42,970 nucleotides of DNA, taken from Thermoleophilia bacterium (lineage in GTDB: Bacteria; Actinomycetota; Thermoleophilia; Gaiellales; Gaiellaceae). The DNA lies in NCBI GenBank assembly GCA_017882615.1, contig JADGPD010000011.1, positions 1 to 42,970 of the forward strand. Direction: 5' to 3'. The notes below the pieces were generated by a model that was given only the letters and a program-made list of their open reading frames with translations, searched no databases and had not been told where the DNA came from. Made by a program: the position numbers and the translations under genes. Positions 19,923 to 30,083 of the stretch are shown in pieces; position 1 is the stretch's first letter; every line of letters starts with the position of its first letter.

Positions 19923-20779
19923 GCGAGAACGGACCCGCCCGCGAGGACGTTGGCAAGCCCGCGGCGGCTGCGATCACCGGCGACGCGCTCGAACAGCTCG
20001 CGAGTTCTCCCAACGAGCGCCGGGAGCGCATGCTCGCCCTGATCAACGAGCGAGAGTTCGCACGGGTCGGAGATCTAAGCGATCGGTTCGGGATCTCAGA
20101 GGTGACGGTCCGCAACGACCTCGCAGCGCTGGCGGAGCGGGGTCAGATCCAACGCATCCATGGCGGCGCGATCCCGCGCGCCGCGCTCGGGCAGGAGCGC
20201 CCGTTCGAGGAGTCGGAGACGAGCTTTGCAGTCGAGAAGCTTGCGATCGGGCGGGCCGCTGCGGAGCTGGTGCGGGATGGTGAGTCGGTCATCATCGACG
20301 TCGGCACCACCGCCGTCGCGACTGCCCGAGCGCTCGCCGCCCGCACCGAGCTTCGCGACGTCGTCGTCTTCACGAACGGCCTGAAGACCGCGCTCGAGCT
20401 CGAGTCTGCCGTCCCGCGTATCGCCATCGTCGTCCTGGGCGGCACGCTGAGGCCCCTTCAGCACTCCCTCGTCGATCCGCTCGCCACACACATCCTCGAC
20501 CGGATCTCCGCGAGCACCCTGCTGCTCGGCTGCAACGGCGTGCATCCCACCAGCGGCGTCACGAACATCAACCTTCCCGAGGCTGAAATCAAGCGGCACA
20601 TGCTCAGGGTCGCGCGCCGCCGCATCGTCCTCGCCGACGGCAGCAAGATCGGCCGCATCGAGCTCGCCCAACTCTGCGGGATCGATCAAATCGACATGAT
20701 CATTACCGGCGAGTCCGCCGATCCTTCGATCCTCGATAGCCTGAGGGAGCACGGCTGCGAGGTATGGGTGGCTCGGTGA
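19919..20779 (+). CDS. DeoR-family transcriptional regulator
   Basis: A 286-residue regulator of sugar operons. After about 35 variable residues comes the DeoR winged helix-turn-helix (NERRERMLALINE, then VGDLSDRFGISEVTVRNDL and IQRIHGGAI), followed by the DeoRC sugar-phosphate-sensing domain (VIIDVGTTAVATARAL, FTNGLKTALEL, GGTLRPLQHSLVDP, ADGSKIGRIEL). I take GTG 19919 as start because GGGGAGAG lies just upstream and it overlaps the leader ORF; an in-frame GTG at 19880 would add 13 residues. It is divergent from the transporter operon and heads galT-araA-araD-ADH-araB-galM, so it most likely represses both directions until a sugar phosphate binds. Confidence 0.92.
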   Translation: MSENGPAREDVGKPAAAAITGDALEQLASSPNERRERMLALINEREFARVGDLSDRFGISEVTVRNDLAALAERGQIQRIHGGAIPRAALGQERPFEESETSFAVEKLAIGRAAAELVRDGESVIIDVGTTAVATARALAARTELRDVVVFTNGLKTALELESAVPRIAIVVLGGTLRPLQHSLVDPLATHILDRISASTLLLGCNGVHPTSGVTNINLPEAEIKRHMLRVARRRIVLADGSKIGRIELAQLCGIDQIDMIITGESADPSILDSLREHGCEVWVAR

Positions 20780-21927
20780 AGCCTGTCCCGAGGCACGAGC
20801 TCGTACACGAGGACGGCAGGCGCGTCTTCGTGTACGGTGCCGTTCGCGCTTCCTCTAGCCTTGCGCGCCGCGGCGCCGAGACAGGGCTTGGCGGGATCCA
20901 CAAGCGCTTCGACCTGCTGACGGAGGAGTGGGTCGCGATCTCGCCCGCCCGGAACGTCCGACCGCTCGACACGGCGGCGCCGCGCGACGACGAGGAGGGC
21001 TGTCCCGTCTGTCCCGGCGGCATCGAGCTCCCGTTCCCGTACGAAGCGGCCGTCTTCGAGAACCGCTTTCCCTCGTTCGTCGCCGAGCCACCACTCCCCC
21101 CGCCCGGCGACCTGACCGCGCCCTCCTGCGGACGGTGCGAGCTCGTCATCTACACGTCGCGGCACGACACGTGCTTCGGCCGGCTTGCTCCAGTCGAGCT
21201 CGGGCGGCTGCTGGCCATCTGGAGCGACCGCTCGCGCGAGCTGTGGGCGGACGAACGGCACGAGTTCGTGATGATCTTCGAGAATCGGGGAGCGGAGGCG
21301 GGCGCGACGCTCTCGCATCCGCACGGCCAGATCTACGCCTTCGATCACCTTCCCCCGATCACGGCCGCCAAGGCCGAGGCCCACCGGCGCTACCGCACGC
21401 AGAAGGCCCTCTGCCTCGGCTGCGACCTCGTCCGCCGCGAGAGCGGGTCGGTGCGCGTCGTCGCACCCAATGACAGCTTCGTAGTGGGCCTGCCCTTTGC
21501 TTCCCGCTGGCCGTACGAGGTCGCGGTGCGCGCACGGCGACACGGTCTGTCGCGGCTCGCAGACCTCACCCCCGGCGAGCAGCTCGACCTCGCCTCTGCG
21601 CTCCGCGACGTCACGCTCCGTTACGACGCGCTATTCGGCCTCGAGTGCCCGTACCTGATGGTCGCCCAGGAGGCTCCGCGCTCCCAGCCGGACTGGCACC
21701 TCGCCTTCGAGTTCTTCCCCTTCCAGCGGAGCCGGACGACGACGAAGATCCGCGCAAGCGTCGAGACCGCCACCGGCCTCTTCCTGAACGATGTCCTGCC
21801 TGAGGACGCCGCCCGCCGGCTCGCCAAGCTGGAGGTGTCGGCCGCGCCCATCGGTGAGGACTGCCTCTTCGTCGTGCAGCCGGCGGCCGACAGCCGCATC
21901 TCTCAGCGAATGGAGGCACGATCATGA
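20764..21927 (+). CDS. galT: Galactose-1-phosphate uridylyltransferase
   Basis: A 387-residue HIT-superfamily enzyme that swaps UMP between UDP-glucose and galactose-1-phosphate. It shows the metal-site cysteines GCPVCPGG, the substrate region [20 protein letters not shown] with the nucleophilic His in HPHGQ (about residue 187), and [13 protein letters not shown] in the C-terminal half. ATG 20764 overlaps deoR by 16 bases; GTG 20776, with a four-base overlap, is an equally good start. It overlaps araA by ATGA. It pairs with galK at 14532. Given the arabinokinase homologue, it could also act on L-arabinose-1-phosphate, which is speculation. Confidence 0.93.
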   Translation: MGGSVKPVPRHELVHEDGRRVFVYGAVRASSSLARRGAETGLGGIHKRFDLLTEEWVAISPARNVRPLDTAAPRDDEEGCPVCPGGIELPFPYEAAVFENRFPSFVAEPPLPPPGDLTAPSCGRCELVIYTSRHDTCFGRLAPVELGRLLAIWSDRSRELWADERHEFVMIFENRGAEAGATLSHPHGQIYAFDHLPPITAAKAEAHRRYRTQKALCLGCDLVRRESGSVRVVAPNDSFVVGLPFASRWPYEVAVRARRHGLSRLADLTPGEQLDLASALRDVTLRYDALFGLECPYLMVAQEAPRSQPDWHLAFEFFPFQRSRTTTKIRASVETATGLFLNDVLPEDAARRLAKLEVSAAPIGEDCLFVVQPAADSRISQRMEARS

Positions 21928-23429
21928 AGGCGCTTGGCCAATTCGAAGTCTGGTTCGCCGCGGGAAGCCACGATCTCTACGGCGACGCGACGCTGAGCCG
22001 GGTTGACGAGCAATCTCGCGAGGTGGCGGAGAGGCTCGAGGCGGCCGAAGCCGTTTCGGTCAGGATCGTCCACAAACCGGTCCTGACGAACCCGGAGTCG
22101 ATTCGCCGACTGTGCCTCGACGCGAACGCGGCCGACGACTGCGTCGGCCTGATCACCTGGATGCACACATTCTCTCCGGCGAAGATGTGGATCGCGGGCC
22201 TCGGTGCGTTGCAGAAGCCGCTTCTCCACCTGCACACGCAGTTCAACCGCGATCTTCCCTGGAGCGAGATCGACATGGACTTCATGAACCTGAACCAGTC
22301 CGCGCACGGCGACCGCGAGTTCGGGTTTCTGGAGACGCGGATGGGGCTGAGGCGCAAGACGGTCGTCGGACACTGGAGCGACCCGTCCGTGCTCGGCCGG
22401 ATTGACACCTGGGCGCGGGCAGCGTGCGGCTGGCGCGAGGCGCAGACGCTCAGCGTCGCGCGCTTCGGAGACAACATGCGGAACGTCGCCGTGACCGAAG
22501 GCGATAAGGTCGAGGCGCAGCTCCGGCTCGGTATCGCGGTGCACGGCTACGGCGTCGGCAAGCTGGTCGACGCGGTACGCGAAGTCCCGGACTCCGCCGT
22601 CGACCGGCTGGTCGATGAGTACGAGCAGGAATATACGCTCGTGCCGGCGCTCCAGCGAGACGGCGAGCGCCGGGAGTCGCTGCGGGACGCCGCACGAATC
22701 GAGGCGGGGTTGCGAGACTTCCTCGAGACGGGGGGCTTCAAGGCATTCACCGACACTTTCGAGGACCTCGCCGGCCTGCCGCAGCTTCCGGGTATCGCCG
22801 TGCAGCGCCTGATGGCGGACGGCTACGGGTTCGGGGCCGAGGGGGACTGGAAAACGGCGGCTCTCGTCCGGATTGCCAAGGTGATGAGCGCTGGGCTCGA
22901 GGGCGGCACGTCCTTCATGGAGGACTACACGTACCACCTCGCGGCGGACGGCCCCAAGGTGCTCGGCGCGCACATGCTCGAGGTGTGTCCCTCGATCGCG
23001 GCCGAGAAGCCTTCCTGTGAGATCCACCCGCTCTCGATCGGCGGCAAGCAGGACCCGGTACGCCTCGTGTTCACAGCCGCCCCGGGGCCGGCCGTGGCGG
23101 TGGGCCTCCTAGATCTGGGCGATCGCTTCCGCCTCGTTGCAAACGAGGTCGAGCTGGTGCCGCCCGACGAGGAGCTGCCGCGGCTGCCCGTCGCCTGCAC
23201 CGTATGGGAGCCGAAGCCCGACCTCGCGACGGCGGCGGAGGCGTGGTTACTCGCCGGTGGACCGCATCACACGAGCTTGTGCTTGGCGCTCGGCACTGAA
23301 GCGTTCGCTGATCTCGCCGAGATCGCCGGGCTGGAGCTGCTCGTGATCGACGGAAGCACGCGCATCGGCGACTTCAAGAAGGAGCTGCGGTGGAATCAGG
23401 CGTACTTCCACCTGGCTCGAGGCCTGTAG
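21924..23429 (+). CDS. araA: L-arabinose isomerase
   Basis: A 501-residue enzyme, the normal family length, converting L-arabinose to L-ribulose with Mn. It begins [14 protein letters not shown], has [11 protein letters not shown] and [19 protein letters not shown], and keeps the active-site glutamate segments [12 protein letters not shown] and [12 protein letters not shown], plus [19 protein letters not shown]. The start overlaps galT by four bases. It is the first of the araA-araD-(ADH)-araB block, all on one strand with gaps of ten bases or less. No truncation or frameshift is seen. Confidence 0.97.
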   Translation: MKALGQFEVWFAAGSHDLYGDATLSRVDEQSREVAERLEAAEAVSVRIVHKPVLTNPESIRRLCLDANAADDCVGLITWMHTFSPAKMWIAGLGALQKPLLHLHTQFNRDLPWSEIDMDFMNLNQSAHGDREFGFLETRMGLRRKTVVGHWSDPSVLGRIDTWARAACGWREAQTLSVARFGDNMRNVAVTEGDKVEAQLRLGIAVHGYGVGKLVDAVREVPDSAVDRLVDEYEQEYTLVPALQRDGERRESLRDAARIEAGLRDFLETGGFKAFTDTFEDLAGLPQLPGIAVQRLMADGYGFGAEGDWKTAALVRIAKVMSAGLEGGTSFMEDYTYHLAADGPKVLGAHMLEVCPSIAAEKPSCEIHPLSIGGKQDPVRLVFTAAPGPAVAVGLLDLGDRFRLVANEVELVPPDEELPRLPVACTVWEPKPDLATAAEAWLLAGGPHHTSLCLALGTEAFADLAEIAGLELLVIDGSTRIGDFKKELRWNQAYFHLARGL

Positions 23430-23438
23430 GGTAACTCG

Positions 23439-24152
23439 GTGGGCGCAGCAGTGTTCGACGAGCTTCGTGAGTGCGTTTTTGAGGCGAACGTCGAAATCGT
23501 CCGCGACGGGCTCGTCGTCCTCACCTTCGGGAACGCGAGCGCCGCCGATCGCGCCGCGGGAGTAATGGCGATCAAGCCGAGCGGCGTGCGGTACGACGAG
23601 CTCCGACCCGAGTCGATGGTCGTCGTGGATCTCGAGAGTGGTGCGGTCGTCGACAGCGAGTACCAACCGTCGTCCGATACCCCGACGCATGTCGTCCTCT
23701 ACCGCGAATTCGCACAGGTGCGCGGCGTCGTCCACACGCACTCACCGTTCGCGACTGCATGGGCCCAGGCGTGCCGTGAGATCCCGTGCCTCGGCACGAC
23801 ACACGCCGACCACTTCCACGGGCCGGTTCCCGTCACGCGCCAGCTCACGCGCGACGAGATCGAGGGCGACTACGAGCGCCGCACCGGCGACGTGATCGTC
23901 GAAACGTTCGGGCGGCGACATCTCGATCCGCTCCAGACGCCGGCCGTGCTCGTGGCGTCGCACGGACCGTTCGTATGGGGCGCCGATGTCGCACAGGCGG
24001 TCGAGAACGCGATCGCGCTCGAGGTCGTGGCCGCGAGTGCGCTCAGGACCGAGCTGCTCCGGCCCGGCGTGGAGCCGATCGGAGACGATCTGCTACGGCG
24101 CCACTTCTTGCGCAAACATGGTCCCGGCGCCTACTACGGTCAGCGCCCATGA
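23439..24152 (+). CDS. araD: L-ribulose-5-phosphate 4-epimerase
   Basis: A 237-residue class II aldolase-fold enzyme giving D-xylulose-5-phosphate, the exit of the arabinose route to the pentose phosphate pathway. Family marks are LTFGNASAADR, IKPSGVRYDEL, the zinc ligands in VVHTHSPFATAWAQ, the CLGTTHADHFHGPVP loop, and a further zinc His in VASHGPFVWG. The GTG start (after TAGGG) is nine bases downstream of araA. It overlaps the next gene by ATGA. Confidence 0.96.
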   Translation: MGAAVFDELRECVFEANVEIVRDGLVVLTFGNASAADRAAGVMAIKPSGVRYDELRPESMVVVDLESGAVVDSEYQPSSDTPTHVVLYREFAQVRGVVHTHSPFATAWAQACREIPCLGTTHADHFHGPVPVTRQLTRDEIEGDYERRTGDVIVETFGRRHLDPLQTPAVLVASHGPFVWGADVAQAVENAIALEVVAASALRTELLRPGVEPIGDDLLRRHFLRKHGPGAYYGQRP

Positions 24153-25183
24153 AGGCGCTACGTCTTCACGGCACGGGAGACCTCCGTCTGCACGAGGAGC
24201 CGCCGCCGACACCAGGCGACGGCGAGCTCCTCCTGCGCGTGACCGCCGTCGGCCTCTGCGGCTCCGACCGGCACTGGTTCAGCGAGGGTGGGATCGGCGA
24301 CGCTGTTCTGACGGAGCCGCTCGTCCTGGGCCACGAATTCGTCTGCACGATCGAGTCCGGTCCGCGCGCCGGGGATCGGGTGGCCGTCGATCCGGCCATA
24401 CCGTGCCGTCGCTGCGCCGTGTGCCTCGCGGGTCAGCCGCACCTTTGCCCTCAGCTGCGGTTCGCCGGACACGACTCGACCGATGGTGCGCTGCGCTCGT
24501 TGCTGACGTGGCCGGAGCGACTCACATACCCCCTGCCCGACACGCTCTCCGATGTCGAAGGCGCGCTGCTCGAGCCGCTCGGCGTCGCGCTTCACGCGCT
24601 CGGCCTCGGGCGCGTGCAACCGGGTACGAGCGCCGGCGTCTTCGGCTGCGGCCCGATCGGGCTGCTGTTGGTTCAGGCTCTTCGAGCCGCCGGGGTGACT
24701 GTGATCCTCGCGACCGACGTTCTACCGCACCGGGTCGAGGCGGCGGCGGCGATGGGCGCGACGCATGCGCTCCACGCGGAGGAGGCGCTTGCCGAGCGAG
24801 CGTTGGAACGCTTACCGGGAGGGTTGGGCGTCGATGTCGCGTTCGAGGTCGCTGGCGAGAACGCGGCGGTCGCCGACGCGATCGCCGCTACCCGCCCCGG
24901 CGGCCGCGTCGTCCTCCTAGGTATTCCTGACGGCGATCGCACGAGCTTCAGCGCCTCGACGGCACGTCGCAAGGGCCTGACGTTGCTGCTCAGCCGGCGG
25001 ATGGCGCCCGGCGACCTGCCGCGTGCGATCCGACTCGTCGAGTCCGGACGCGTCGAGCTCGTACCGCTGGTGACCGAGAGATGCGCGTTGTCCGAGTGGC
25101 GGGACGCCTTCGGCGCTCTCGTCGAGCGGCGTGGGCTCAAGGTGGTCATCGAGCCACAGCGAGTGAGCGAGGAAGAGACCTGA
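24149..25183 (+). CDS. Zinc-dependent medium-chain alcohol/polyol dehydrogenase
   Basis: A 344-residue MDR dehydrogenase. The catalytic zinc site is [11 protein letters not shown] (Cys) and LGHEF (His, Glu); the structural zinc loop has four cysteines in [15 protein letters not shown]; the NAD fold is [16 protein letters not shown]. The nearest families are sorbitol/L-arabinitol/galactitol and threonine dehydrogenases. ATG 24149 overlaps araD by four bases and fits the family N-terminus (MKALRLHG). Wedged between araD and araB, it is likely to bring a sugar alcohol such as L-arabinitol or galactitol into the pathway, or to oxidise L-arabinose; the substrate is inferred. Confidence 0.9.
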   Translation: MKALRLHGTGDLRLHEEPPPTPGDGELLLRVTAVGLCGSDRHWFSEGGIGDAVLTEPLVLGHEFVCTIESGPRAGDRVAVDPAIPCRRCAVCLAGQPHLCPQLRFAGHDSTDGALRSLLTWPERLTYPLPDTLSDVEGALLEPLGVALHALGLGRVQPGTSAGVFGCGPIGLLLVQALRAAGVTVILATDVLPHRVEAAAAMGATHALHAEEALAERALERLPGGLGVDVAFEVAGENAAVADAIAATRPGGRVVLLGIPDGDRTSFSASTARRKGLTLLLSRRMAPGDLPRAIRLVESGRVELVPLVTERCALSEWRDAFGALVERRGLKVVIEPQRVSEEET

Positions 25184-26880
25184 TGAGCAGGCAAAAGTAC
25201 GCGCTCGGCATCGACTTTGGCACGGAGTCGGGGCGCGCCGTCCTCGTCGACTGCACCGATGGACGCGAGCTCGCAACGACCGTCTACCAGTACCGGAACG
25301 GCGTCATCGACGAGCGGCTCCCGCCACCTAACGACGACGTCCGTCTCGACCACGACTGGGCGCTCCAGGATCCGGAGGACTACATCCGAACGTTCCAGGA
25401 GGCGGTCCCCGCGCTGCTCGCCGAGACAGGCATCGACCCTGCCGACGTGATCGGCGTCGGCGTCGACTTCACCTCGTGCACGATGCTGCCGACGCTCGTG
25501 GACGGGACGCCGCTCTGCCTGCTCGACGACCTTCGCACCGAGCCGCACGCGTGGGTCAAGCTCTGGAAGCACCACGCGGCCCAGCCGGAGGCGGATCGCA
25601 TCAACGCGGTCGCGGCGGAGCGGAGAGAGAGCTGGCTGAAGCGCTACGGCGGCCGGATCTCGTCGGAGTGGTTCTTTGCAAAGGCGCTCCAGATCCTTGA
25701 CGAGGCGCCGGAGGTCTACGCCCGCGCCGATCGCCTGATCGAGGCCGCCGACTGGGTCGTCTGGCAACTCACCGGCGTCGAGACGCGCAACAGCTGTACG
25801 GCCGGCTACAAAGCTATGTGGTCGAAGCGGGAGGGCTTCCCCGCGGACGCCTACTTCGCCGCCCTCGACCCGAGGTTCGAGCACGTCGTGGACGAGAAGA
25901 TGTCCCGGCGCATCCTGCCGATCGGTAGCCGCGCCGGCGGGCTGAGCGGGCGGGCGGCGGCCTGGATGGACCTGCTTCCGGGCACTGCAGTCGCGGTCGC
26001 GAACGTCGACGCCCACGTCTCGGTACCGGCGGCGACCGTGACCGAGCCGGGGACGATGGTCGCGATCATGGGCACGAGCATCTGCCACATGCTCCTCGGC
26101 GACGAGCTCGCGATGATCGACGGGATGTGCGGCGTCGTCGAGGATGGGGTCGTGCCGGGGCTGTTTGGGTACGAGGCCGGACAGTCGGCCGTGGGCGACA
26201 TCTTCGCCTGGTTCGCCGAGAGCTCCGTCCCGCCCGAGTACCATGAGCTGGCCCGACGCCGGGGCACGGGCGTGCACGAAGTGCTCGAGGAGGAGGCCGG
26301 TAAGCTTCGTCCCGGCGAGAGTGGCCTGCTCGCGCTCGACTGGTGGAACGGCAATCGCTCGGTACTCGTGGACACGGACCTGCGTGGTCTTCTCGTCGGT
26401 ATAGCGCTCGCGACGAGAGCCCCAGAGATCTATCGCTCGCTGATCGAGGCAACCGCGTTCGGGACGCGCGTGATCGTCGAAGCGTTCGAATCGGCCGGCG
26501 TGCCCGTAAGAGCAATCGTCGCCTGCGGGGGCTTGCCCGAGCGGAACAAGCTGCTGATGCAGATCTACGCGGACGCTACCGGTCGCGAGTTCGCCGTCGC
26601 GGCCTCCAAGCAGACGCCGGCGCTAGGCTCGGCGATGTTCGGAGCCGTGGCGGCCGGCGCCGCACTAGGCGGCTACGACTCGATCGTGGACGCATCGCGA
26701 TACATGGCGCATCTCGGCGGGGAGTCGTATCGGCCGATCGCCGCTCATAGCGCCGTCTACGACGATCTCTACCGTGAGTACCTGCGCCTACACGACCTGT
26801 TCGGGCGCGGCGGCGACGACGTCATGCGGAACCTGAAGCGCATTCAGCTCGCAGCAGCCGAGGCCGTCCGCTCCGCCTAG
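25183..26880 (+). CDS. araB: L-ribulokinase
   Basis: A 565-residue FGGY kinase phosphorylating L-ribulose to L-ribulose-5-phosphate. It opens with [18 protein letters not shown], has [20 protein letters not shown] in the sugar site, and the C-terminal ATP part [19 protein letters not shown] with [18 protein letters not shown]. Size and motifs match AraB rather than xylulokinase. The start is ATG 25183, overlapping the dehydrogenase stop by one base (TGATG) after GGAAGAG. It completes araA-araB-araD, though the order A-D-ADH-B differs from E. coli BAD. Confidence 0.95.
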   Translation: MSRQKYALGIDFGTESGRAVLVDCTDGRELATTVYQYRNGVIDERLPPPNDDVRLDHDWALQDPEDYIRTFQEAVPALLAETGIDPADVIGVGVDFTSCTMLPTLVDGTPLCLLDDLRTEPHAWVKLWKHHAAQPEADRINAVAAERRESWLKRYGGRISSEWFFAKALQILDEAPEVYARADRLIEAADWVVWQLTGVETRNSCTAGYKAMWSKREGFPADAYFAALDPRFEHVVDEKMSRRILPIGSRAGGLSGRAAAWMDLLPGTAVAVANVDAHVSVPAATVTEPGTMVAIMGTSICHMLLGDELAMIDGMCGVVEDGVVPGLFGYEAGQSAVGDIFAWFAESSVPPEYHELARRRGTGVHEVLEEEAGKLRPGESGLLALDWWNGNRSVLVDTDLRGLLVGIALATRAPEIYRSLIEATAFGTRVIVEAFESAGVPVRAIVACGGLPERNKLLMQIYADATGREFAVAASKQTPALGSAMFGAVAAGAALGGYDSIVDASRYMAHLGGESYRPIAAHSAVYDDLYREYLRLHDLFGRGGDDVMRNLKRIQLAAAEAVRSA

Positions 26881-26886
26881 TCGTCC

Positions 26887-28023
26887 GTGAAGACCGCGCC
26901 GGCCATCACAAGGCTGCCGTTCGGGACGACGCCGGACGGCAGCGTCGTCGATCTCTACACGTTGACGAACTCGTCGGGCATCGCTGTCGCCGTCATGACG
27001 TATGGCGCGGCCGTACAGCAGCTCTGGGTGCCGGATCGTGACGGTCGTAAAGCTAACGTGGTGCTCGGCTTCCCGACCCTCGCCGACTACGTTGCACACG
27101 ATGGCCACTACTTCGGCGCCATCATCGGCCGCTGCGCGAACCGGATCGCGCACGGTCGCTTTTTGCTCGACGGCGTCACGTACGAAGTGCCGCGCAACGA
27201 CGGGACTAACTCCCTCCATGGCGGCACGGCCGGCTTTGACAAGCGCGTCTGGCCGGCAGCCGTCGTTCCGCCGACACGCGACGGAGTCGGGCTCAAGCTC
27301 CAGTACACGAGCCCTGACGGCGAGATGGGCTACCCCGGCACGCTGGCCGTCAACGTGACGTACACGCTCGCGAACGATGACTCGCTCCGGATCGACTACC
27401 ACGCGACGACGGACGCAGCGACAGTCGTCAACCTCACGAACCACACCTACTGGAACCTCGCCGGCGAAGCCGGCGGGACGATCTGCGACCACATCCTCAC
27501 GCTCTACGCGGACAGCTACACGCCGGTCGACCGCACGCTGATTCCCAGCGGAGAGATCGCTCCCGTGGCGGGAACACCTCTCGACTTCACGACCCCCACG
27601 CGGATCGGCGCGCGTATCCGCGAGGCGTTCCCACAGCTCGCTATTGCCCACGGCTACGACCACAACGTCGTGCTCGAGCGCGTCGACACGCTCTCGCCTA
27701 TACTCGCCGCCCGGGTCCGCGAGCCGACGAGCGGACGCGAGCTCGAGGTCTTCACGACCGAACCCGGGATCCAGTTCTACTCCGGGAACTTCCTCGACGG
27801 CACGCTCAGGGGGACGAGCGGGAGAACGTACAGGCAGAACGACGGCTTCGCGCTCGAGACGCAGCACTTCCCCGACTCACCCAACCATCCGGAGTTCCCG
27901 TCGACCGTGCTTCGCCCAGGCGACGTGTTCGAATCGTCGACCGTCTACCGCCTTAGCTGTACCCTCGGACGCGAGGCGCAGGTTTCTACGAGTGACCAGC
28001 GGAGACAAGTGGGCCCACGGTAG
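26887..28023 (+). CDS. galM: Aldose 1-epimerase, cytoplasmic form
   Basis: A 378-residue mutarotase that interconverts alpha and beta sugar anomers. Catalytic features are the His in GTNSLHGG, the His in NLTNHTYWNLAGE, and the Glu in GFALETQHFPDSPNHPEFP. There is no signal peptide, so it acts in the cytosol beside galK, the arabinokinase homologue and araA, which need specific anomers. GTG 26887 is six bases after araB and ends this plus-strand operon. A second, exported paralogue lies convergent at 28273-29553. Confidence 0.95.
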   Translation: MKTAPAITRLPFGTTPDGSVVDLYTLTNSSGIAVAVMTYGAAVQQLWVPDRDGRKANVVLGFPTLADYVAHDGHYFGAIIGRCANRIAHGRFLLDGVTYEVPRNDGTNSLHGGTAGFDKRVWPAAVVPPTRDGVGLKLQYTSPDGEMGYPGTLAVNVTYTLANDDSLRIDYHATTDAATVVNLTNHTYWNLAGEAGGTICDHILTLYADSYTPVDRTLIPSGEIAPVAGTPLDFTTPTRIGARIREAFPQLAIAHGYDHNVVLERVDTLSPILAARVREPTSGRELEVFTTEPGIQFYSGNFLDGTLRGTSGRTYRQNDGFALETQHFPDSPNHPEFPSTVLRPGDVFESSTVYRLSCTLGREAQVSTSDQRRQVGPR

Positions 28024-28028
28024 CCTGC

Positions 28029-28134
28029 CGCGCATCTAGGACATTGTGAGGAACCTGCGCCGAAGGCGCGGTGACGCGCTGATTGCACACGCCGAAAGTC
28101 GTCATGCCCTCCGTAGGAGGGCGAACTTTCGGCG
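28029..28134. repeat. Dispersed intergenic repeat, copy B (short)
   Basis: Blocks shared with copies A and C: CGCATCTAGGA, the small hairpin GCGCC-GAA-GGCGC (28057-28069), GGTGAC, then a GAAAGT/ACTTTC hairpin. That hairpin (CGCCGAAAGT 28090-28099 with ACTTTCGGCG 28125-28134) holds an inner stem GCCCTCC/GGAGGGC. It begins a few bases after the galM stop and may act as its terminator. Confidence 0.6.
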
Positions 28135-28210
28135 GGCGTAGGTACTCGCGCTCGCCGCGTAGGCACCCAGGGGCGGCTGGTGACCGGCCGCCGAGGCAAC
28201 GAACGAGAGC

Positions 28211-28248
28211 GCGAGTCTCGCCCCGCGGTGAGGCGGGGCGAGACTCGC
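28211..28248. terminator. Bidirectional terminator between the two galM genes
   Basis: Perfect 16-bp stem GCGAGTCTCGCCCCGC / GCGGGGCGAGACTCGC with a six-base loop. It lies between convergent genes, 24 bases after the end of the secreted galM (minus strand) and about 190 bases after the cytoplasmic galM. No gene is seen in 28024-28272. Confidence 0.85.
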
Positions 28249-28272
28249 GAGATTCGGGGACCGCTAACCGAA

Positions 28273-29553
28273 CTAGTGTCGTCCGGCGGTCGAGAACTGG
28301 TAGATCGTCGTCGAGTTGAAGTGCTGCCCGGCGTCCAACTCCGTCGAGGGGAAGTTCAACTGGTTGGGCGAATCGGGATAGTGCTGGGTCTCCAGCGTGA
28401 ACCCGTCGGTCTGGCGGTATGTATGTCCGCTCGTCCCGACGAGGTCTCCCTGGAGGAAGTTGCCCGAGTAGAACTGCACTCCGGGCTCCGTCGTCCACGT
28501 CGTCAACACGCGGCCGCTGGCCGGATCGTACGCCCGCGCTGCGAGCGACAGCCCCGAGCCCGAGCGGTTGAGCACCCAGTTGTGGTCGAAGCCGTGCGCC
28601 AGCACGAGCTGCGTGTTGCCGCTGTTAATGTCTCGCCCGATCGGCTTGGCCGTGCGGAAGTCGAACGGCGTGCCAGCCACCGGTACGATACCTCCCTCTG
28701 GGATCAGATTGGCGTTGACCGGCGTGTAGCTGTCAGCGTTGATCATCAGATCTTGGCCTTGGACGCCCCCCGACCCTTCACCGGCGAGGTTGAAGTACGT
28801 GTGGTTGGTGAGGTTGATGACCGTCGGGGCGTCGGTGGTCGCCGTGTAATCCATCCGCAGCGCGTCGTCCTGCGTGAGCGTGTAGACGACCTTCGCGGTG
28901 ACGGTTCCCGGGAAGCCGTTCCCGGCGGGCGGAGCCATTGGGGGTACGCGCGCCGCCGTGCCGGCGGGGTCAGTGTAGGTCAGCTCGAGGCTGACGCTGT
29001 GCCGTCCGCTGATCGGCGTCGCCGCCCAGACCTTCGTGTTCCACTGCGAAACGGGTGCGCCGCCGTGCAGTGTGTTCGTGCCGTTGTTCTGATTCAGATA
29101 GTAGGTCACACCGTTCAGCGTGAAGGAGCCGTTGGCGATGCGATTCGCGTAGCGACCGATGATCGCGCCGAAATAGGTCTCGCCCGACGCGGTCGTCGTG
29201 TAGTCGTCGCTGACGTAGCCGGCGAGGTTCGAGAAGCCGAGCGCGACGTTCGCCACCTGGCCATGACGGTCGGGGACGTTAATCGACTGGACGATGCCGC
29301 CGAAGTTGGTGATCGTCACGGTCATGCCGCGCCCGTTGTTGAGCGTGTAGAGGTTCACCGACGTACCGTCGGGCGCGGTGCCCCACGGCTGGCTTGTGAT
29401 GCTGGCACTGCCGTGCCCGACTCTGCCGTGCCCGAATCCATGGTGGCCGTGGCCGGCGGACGCACTCGCAGCTCCCGCGGCGAGGATCGCGGTGCTCGCC
29501 AAGACGAGGACGAGCACCCTCCTGCTCTTGCGATTCAAGAAAGAAGCATGCAT
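28273..29553 (-). CDS. Secreted aldose 1-epimerase
   Basis: A 426-residue mutarotase with an export signal: KSRRVLVLVLASTAILAAGA and a likely cleavage after ASASA (about residue 33). A short His/Gly-rich linker (GHGHHGFGHGRVGHG) follows. The enzyme domain has the catalytic His in GTNTLHGG, His in NLTNHTYFNLAGE, and Glu in GFTLETQHYPDSPNQLNFP. It is similar to the cytoplasmic galM across its length, with inserts near residues 110 and 200. It should act outside the membrane on sugars released from plant polymers before uptake. GGGGGAG lies just before the ATG. It is monocistronic and faces the operon. Confidence 0.93.
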   Translation of the reverse strand: MHASFLNRKSRRVLVLVLASTAILAAGAASASAGHGHHGFGHGRVGHGSASITSQPWGTAPDGTSVNLYTLNNGRGMTVTITNFGGIVQSINVPDRHGQVANVALGFSNLAGYVSDDYTTTASGETYFGAIIGRYANRIANGSFTLNGVTYYLNQNNGTNTLHGGAPVSQWNTKVWAATPISGRHSVSLELTYTDPAGTAARVPPMAPPAGNGFPGTVTAKVVYTLTQDDALRMDYTATTDAPTVINLTNHTYFNLAGEGSGGVQGQDLMINADSYTPVNANLIPEGGIVPVAGTPFDFRTAKPIGRDINSGNTQLVLAHGFDHNWVLNRSGSGLSLAARAYDPASGRVLTTWTTEPGVQFYSGNFLQGDLVGTSGHTYRQTDGFTLETQHYPDSPNQLNFPSTELDAGQHFNSTTIYQFSTAGRH

Positions 29554-29923
29554 TGCTGCTCCCCCTTCTTTCTGTTGTTTTCGCGTGCTTTTTGTTTTCG
29601 CGTGTTCCTTACGTGCGAGCAGGCGCGGCGAGCCGCACAGTACTTCCCAAACCGTGAAACGCGGCGCAACCAGACTCGCCTACTGCAGGCGGCATCGCGT
29701 ATAGCCGTCTCACCTGCGCGAAGTCTCCGCTGCTTACGTTACTCCGCGCGCGGAGCCTTTCAAGCCGAATGAGACGGTTGGTCGTCGAATTTTGTGAGCA
29801 GCCTCCTCGGTGGTCGGCTTGTTGATCCATGCGGCGGTCGGTAGCTCCGGTGGCCGCGGTGGCCGGCGGGCGAACCGCTCGGGCGTCGCCGCGTAGGCGG
29901 CGGGGCGAGTACAGCCAGCCTAC
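29554..29923. other. Gene-free region upstream of secreted galM, with a direct repeat
   Basis: No credible gene. TTGTTTTCGCGTG occurs twice, at 29575-29587 and 29592-29604, 17 bases apart and 22 or more bases from the start of the secreted galM. The pair could be a regulator site or an AT-rich promoter element for that gene. I see no clear -35/-10 pair on the minus strand. Confidence 0.4.
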
Positions 29924-30083
29924 GTGCGTGATCTAGCCGGGGTTGTCCAGCGCGAGGAGGCGCAGATCGGCGTGCTGATCTCGCCCAGCAGCGATCTCAG
30001 CGAGGCGACCGGCCGGCGAAGCGATAGCGCAGGTTGCTTCGAGACAACGCTGTGCTGGAGCAGATACCCGAGGTTGAGGCAAC
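29924..30083 (+). pseudogene. Remnant of an adenine-type DNA methylase gene
   Basis: The frame reads RDLAGVVQREEAQIGVLIS, then SEATGRRSDSAGCFET and SRYPRLRQQ. This follows a conserved block of site-specific DNA methyltransferases with the pattern RDLxGxxxREgAxIGVLI...T..mR.eAasAGfyet...yPrlQ. The catalytic motifs (DPPY/NPPY) are not present nearby and the frame runs into the tandem repeat. It is a decayed piece of a larger gene. Confidence 0.55.

Noticed and set aside
24673-26277. 534-codon open frame antisense to the dehydrogenase and araB
   Set aside because: araB and the dehydrogenase show full family motifs on the plus strand; the antisense frame has only Arg/Asp/His-rich sequence.
28180-29772. 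530-codon plus-strand frame antisense to the secreted galM
   Set aside because: The minus-strand protein has a signal peptide and all mutarotase residues; the plus frame has no domain.
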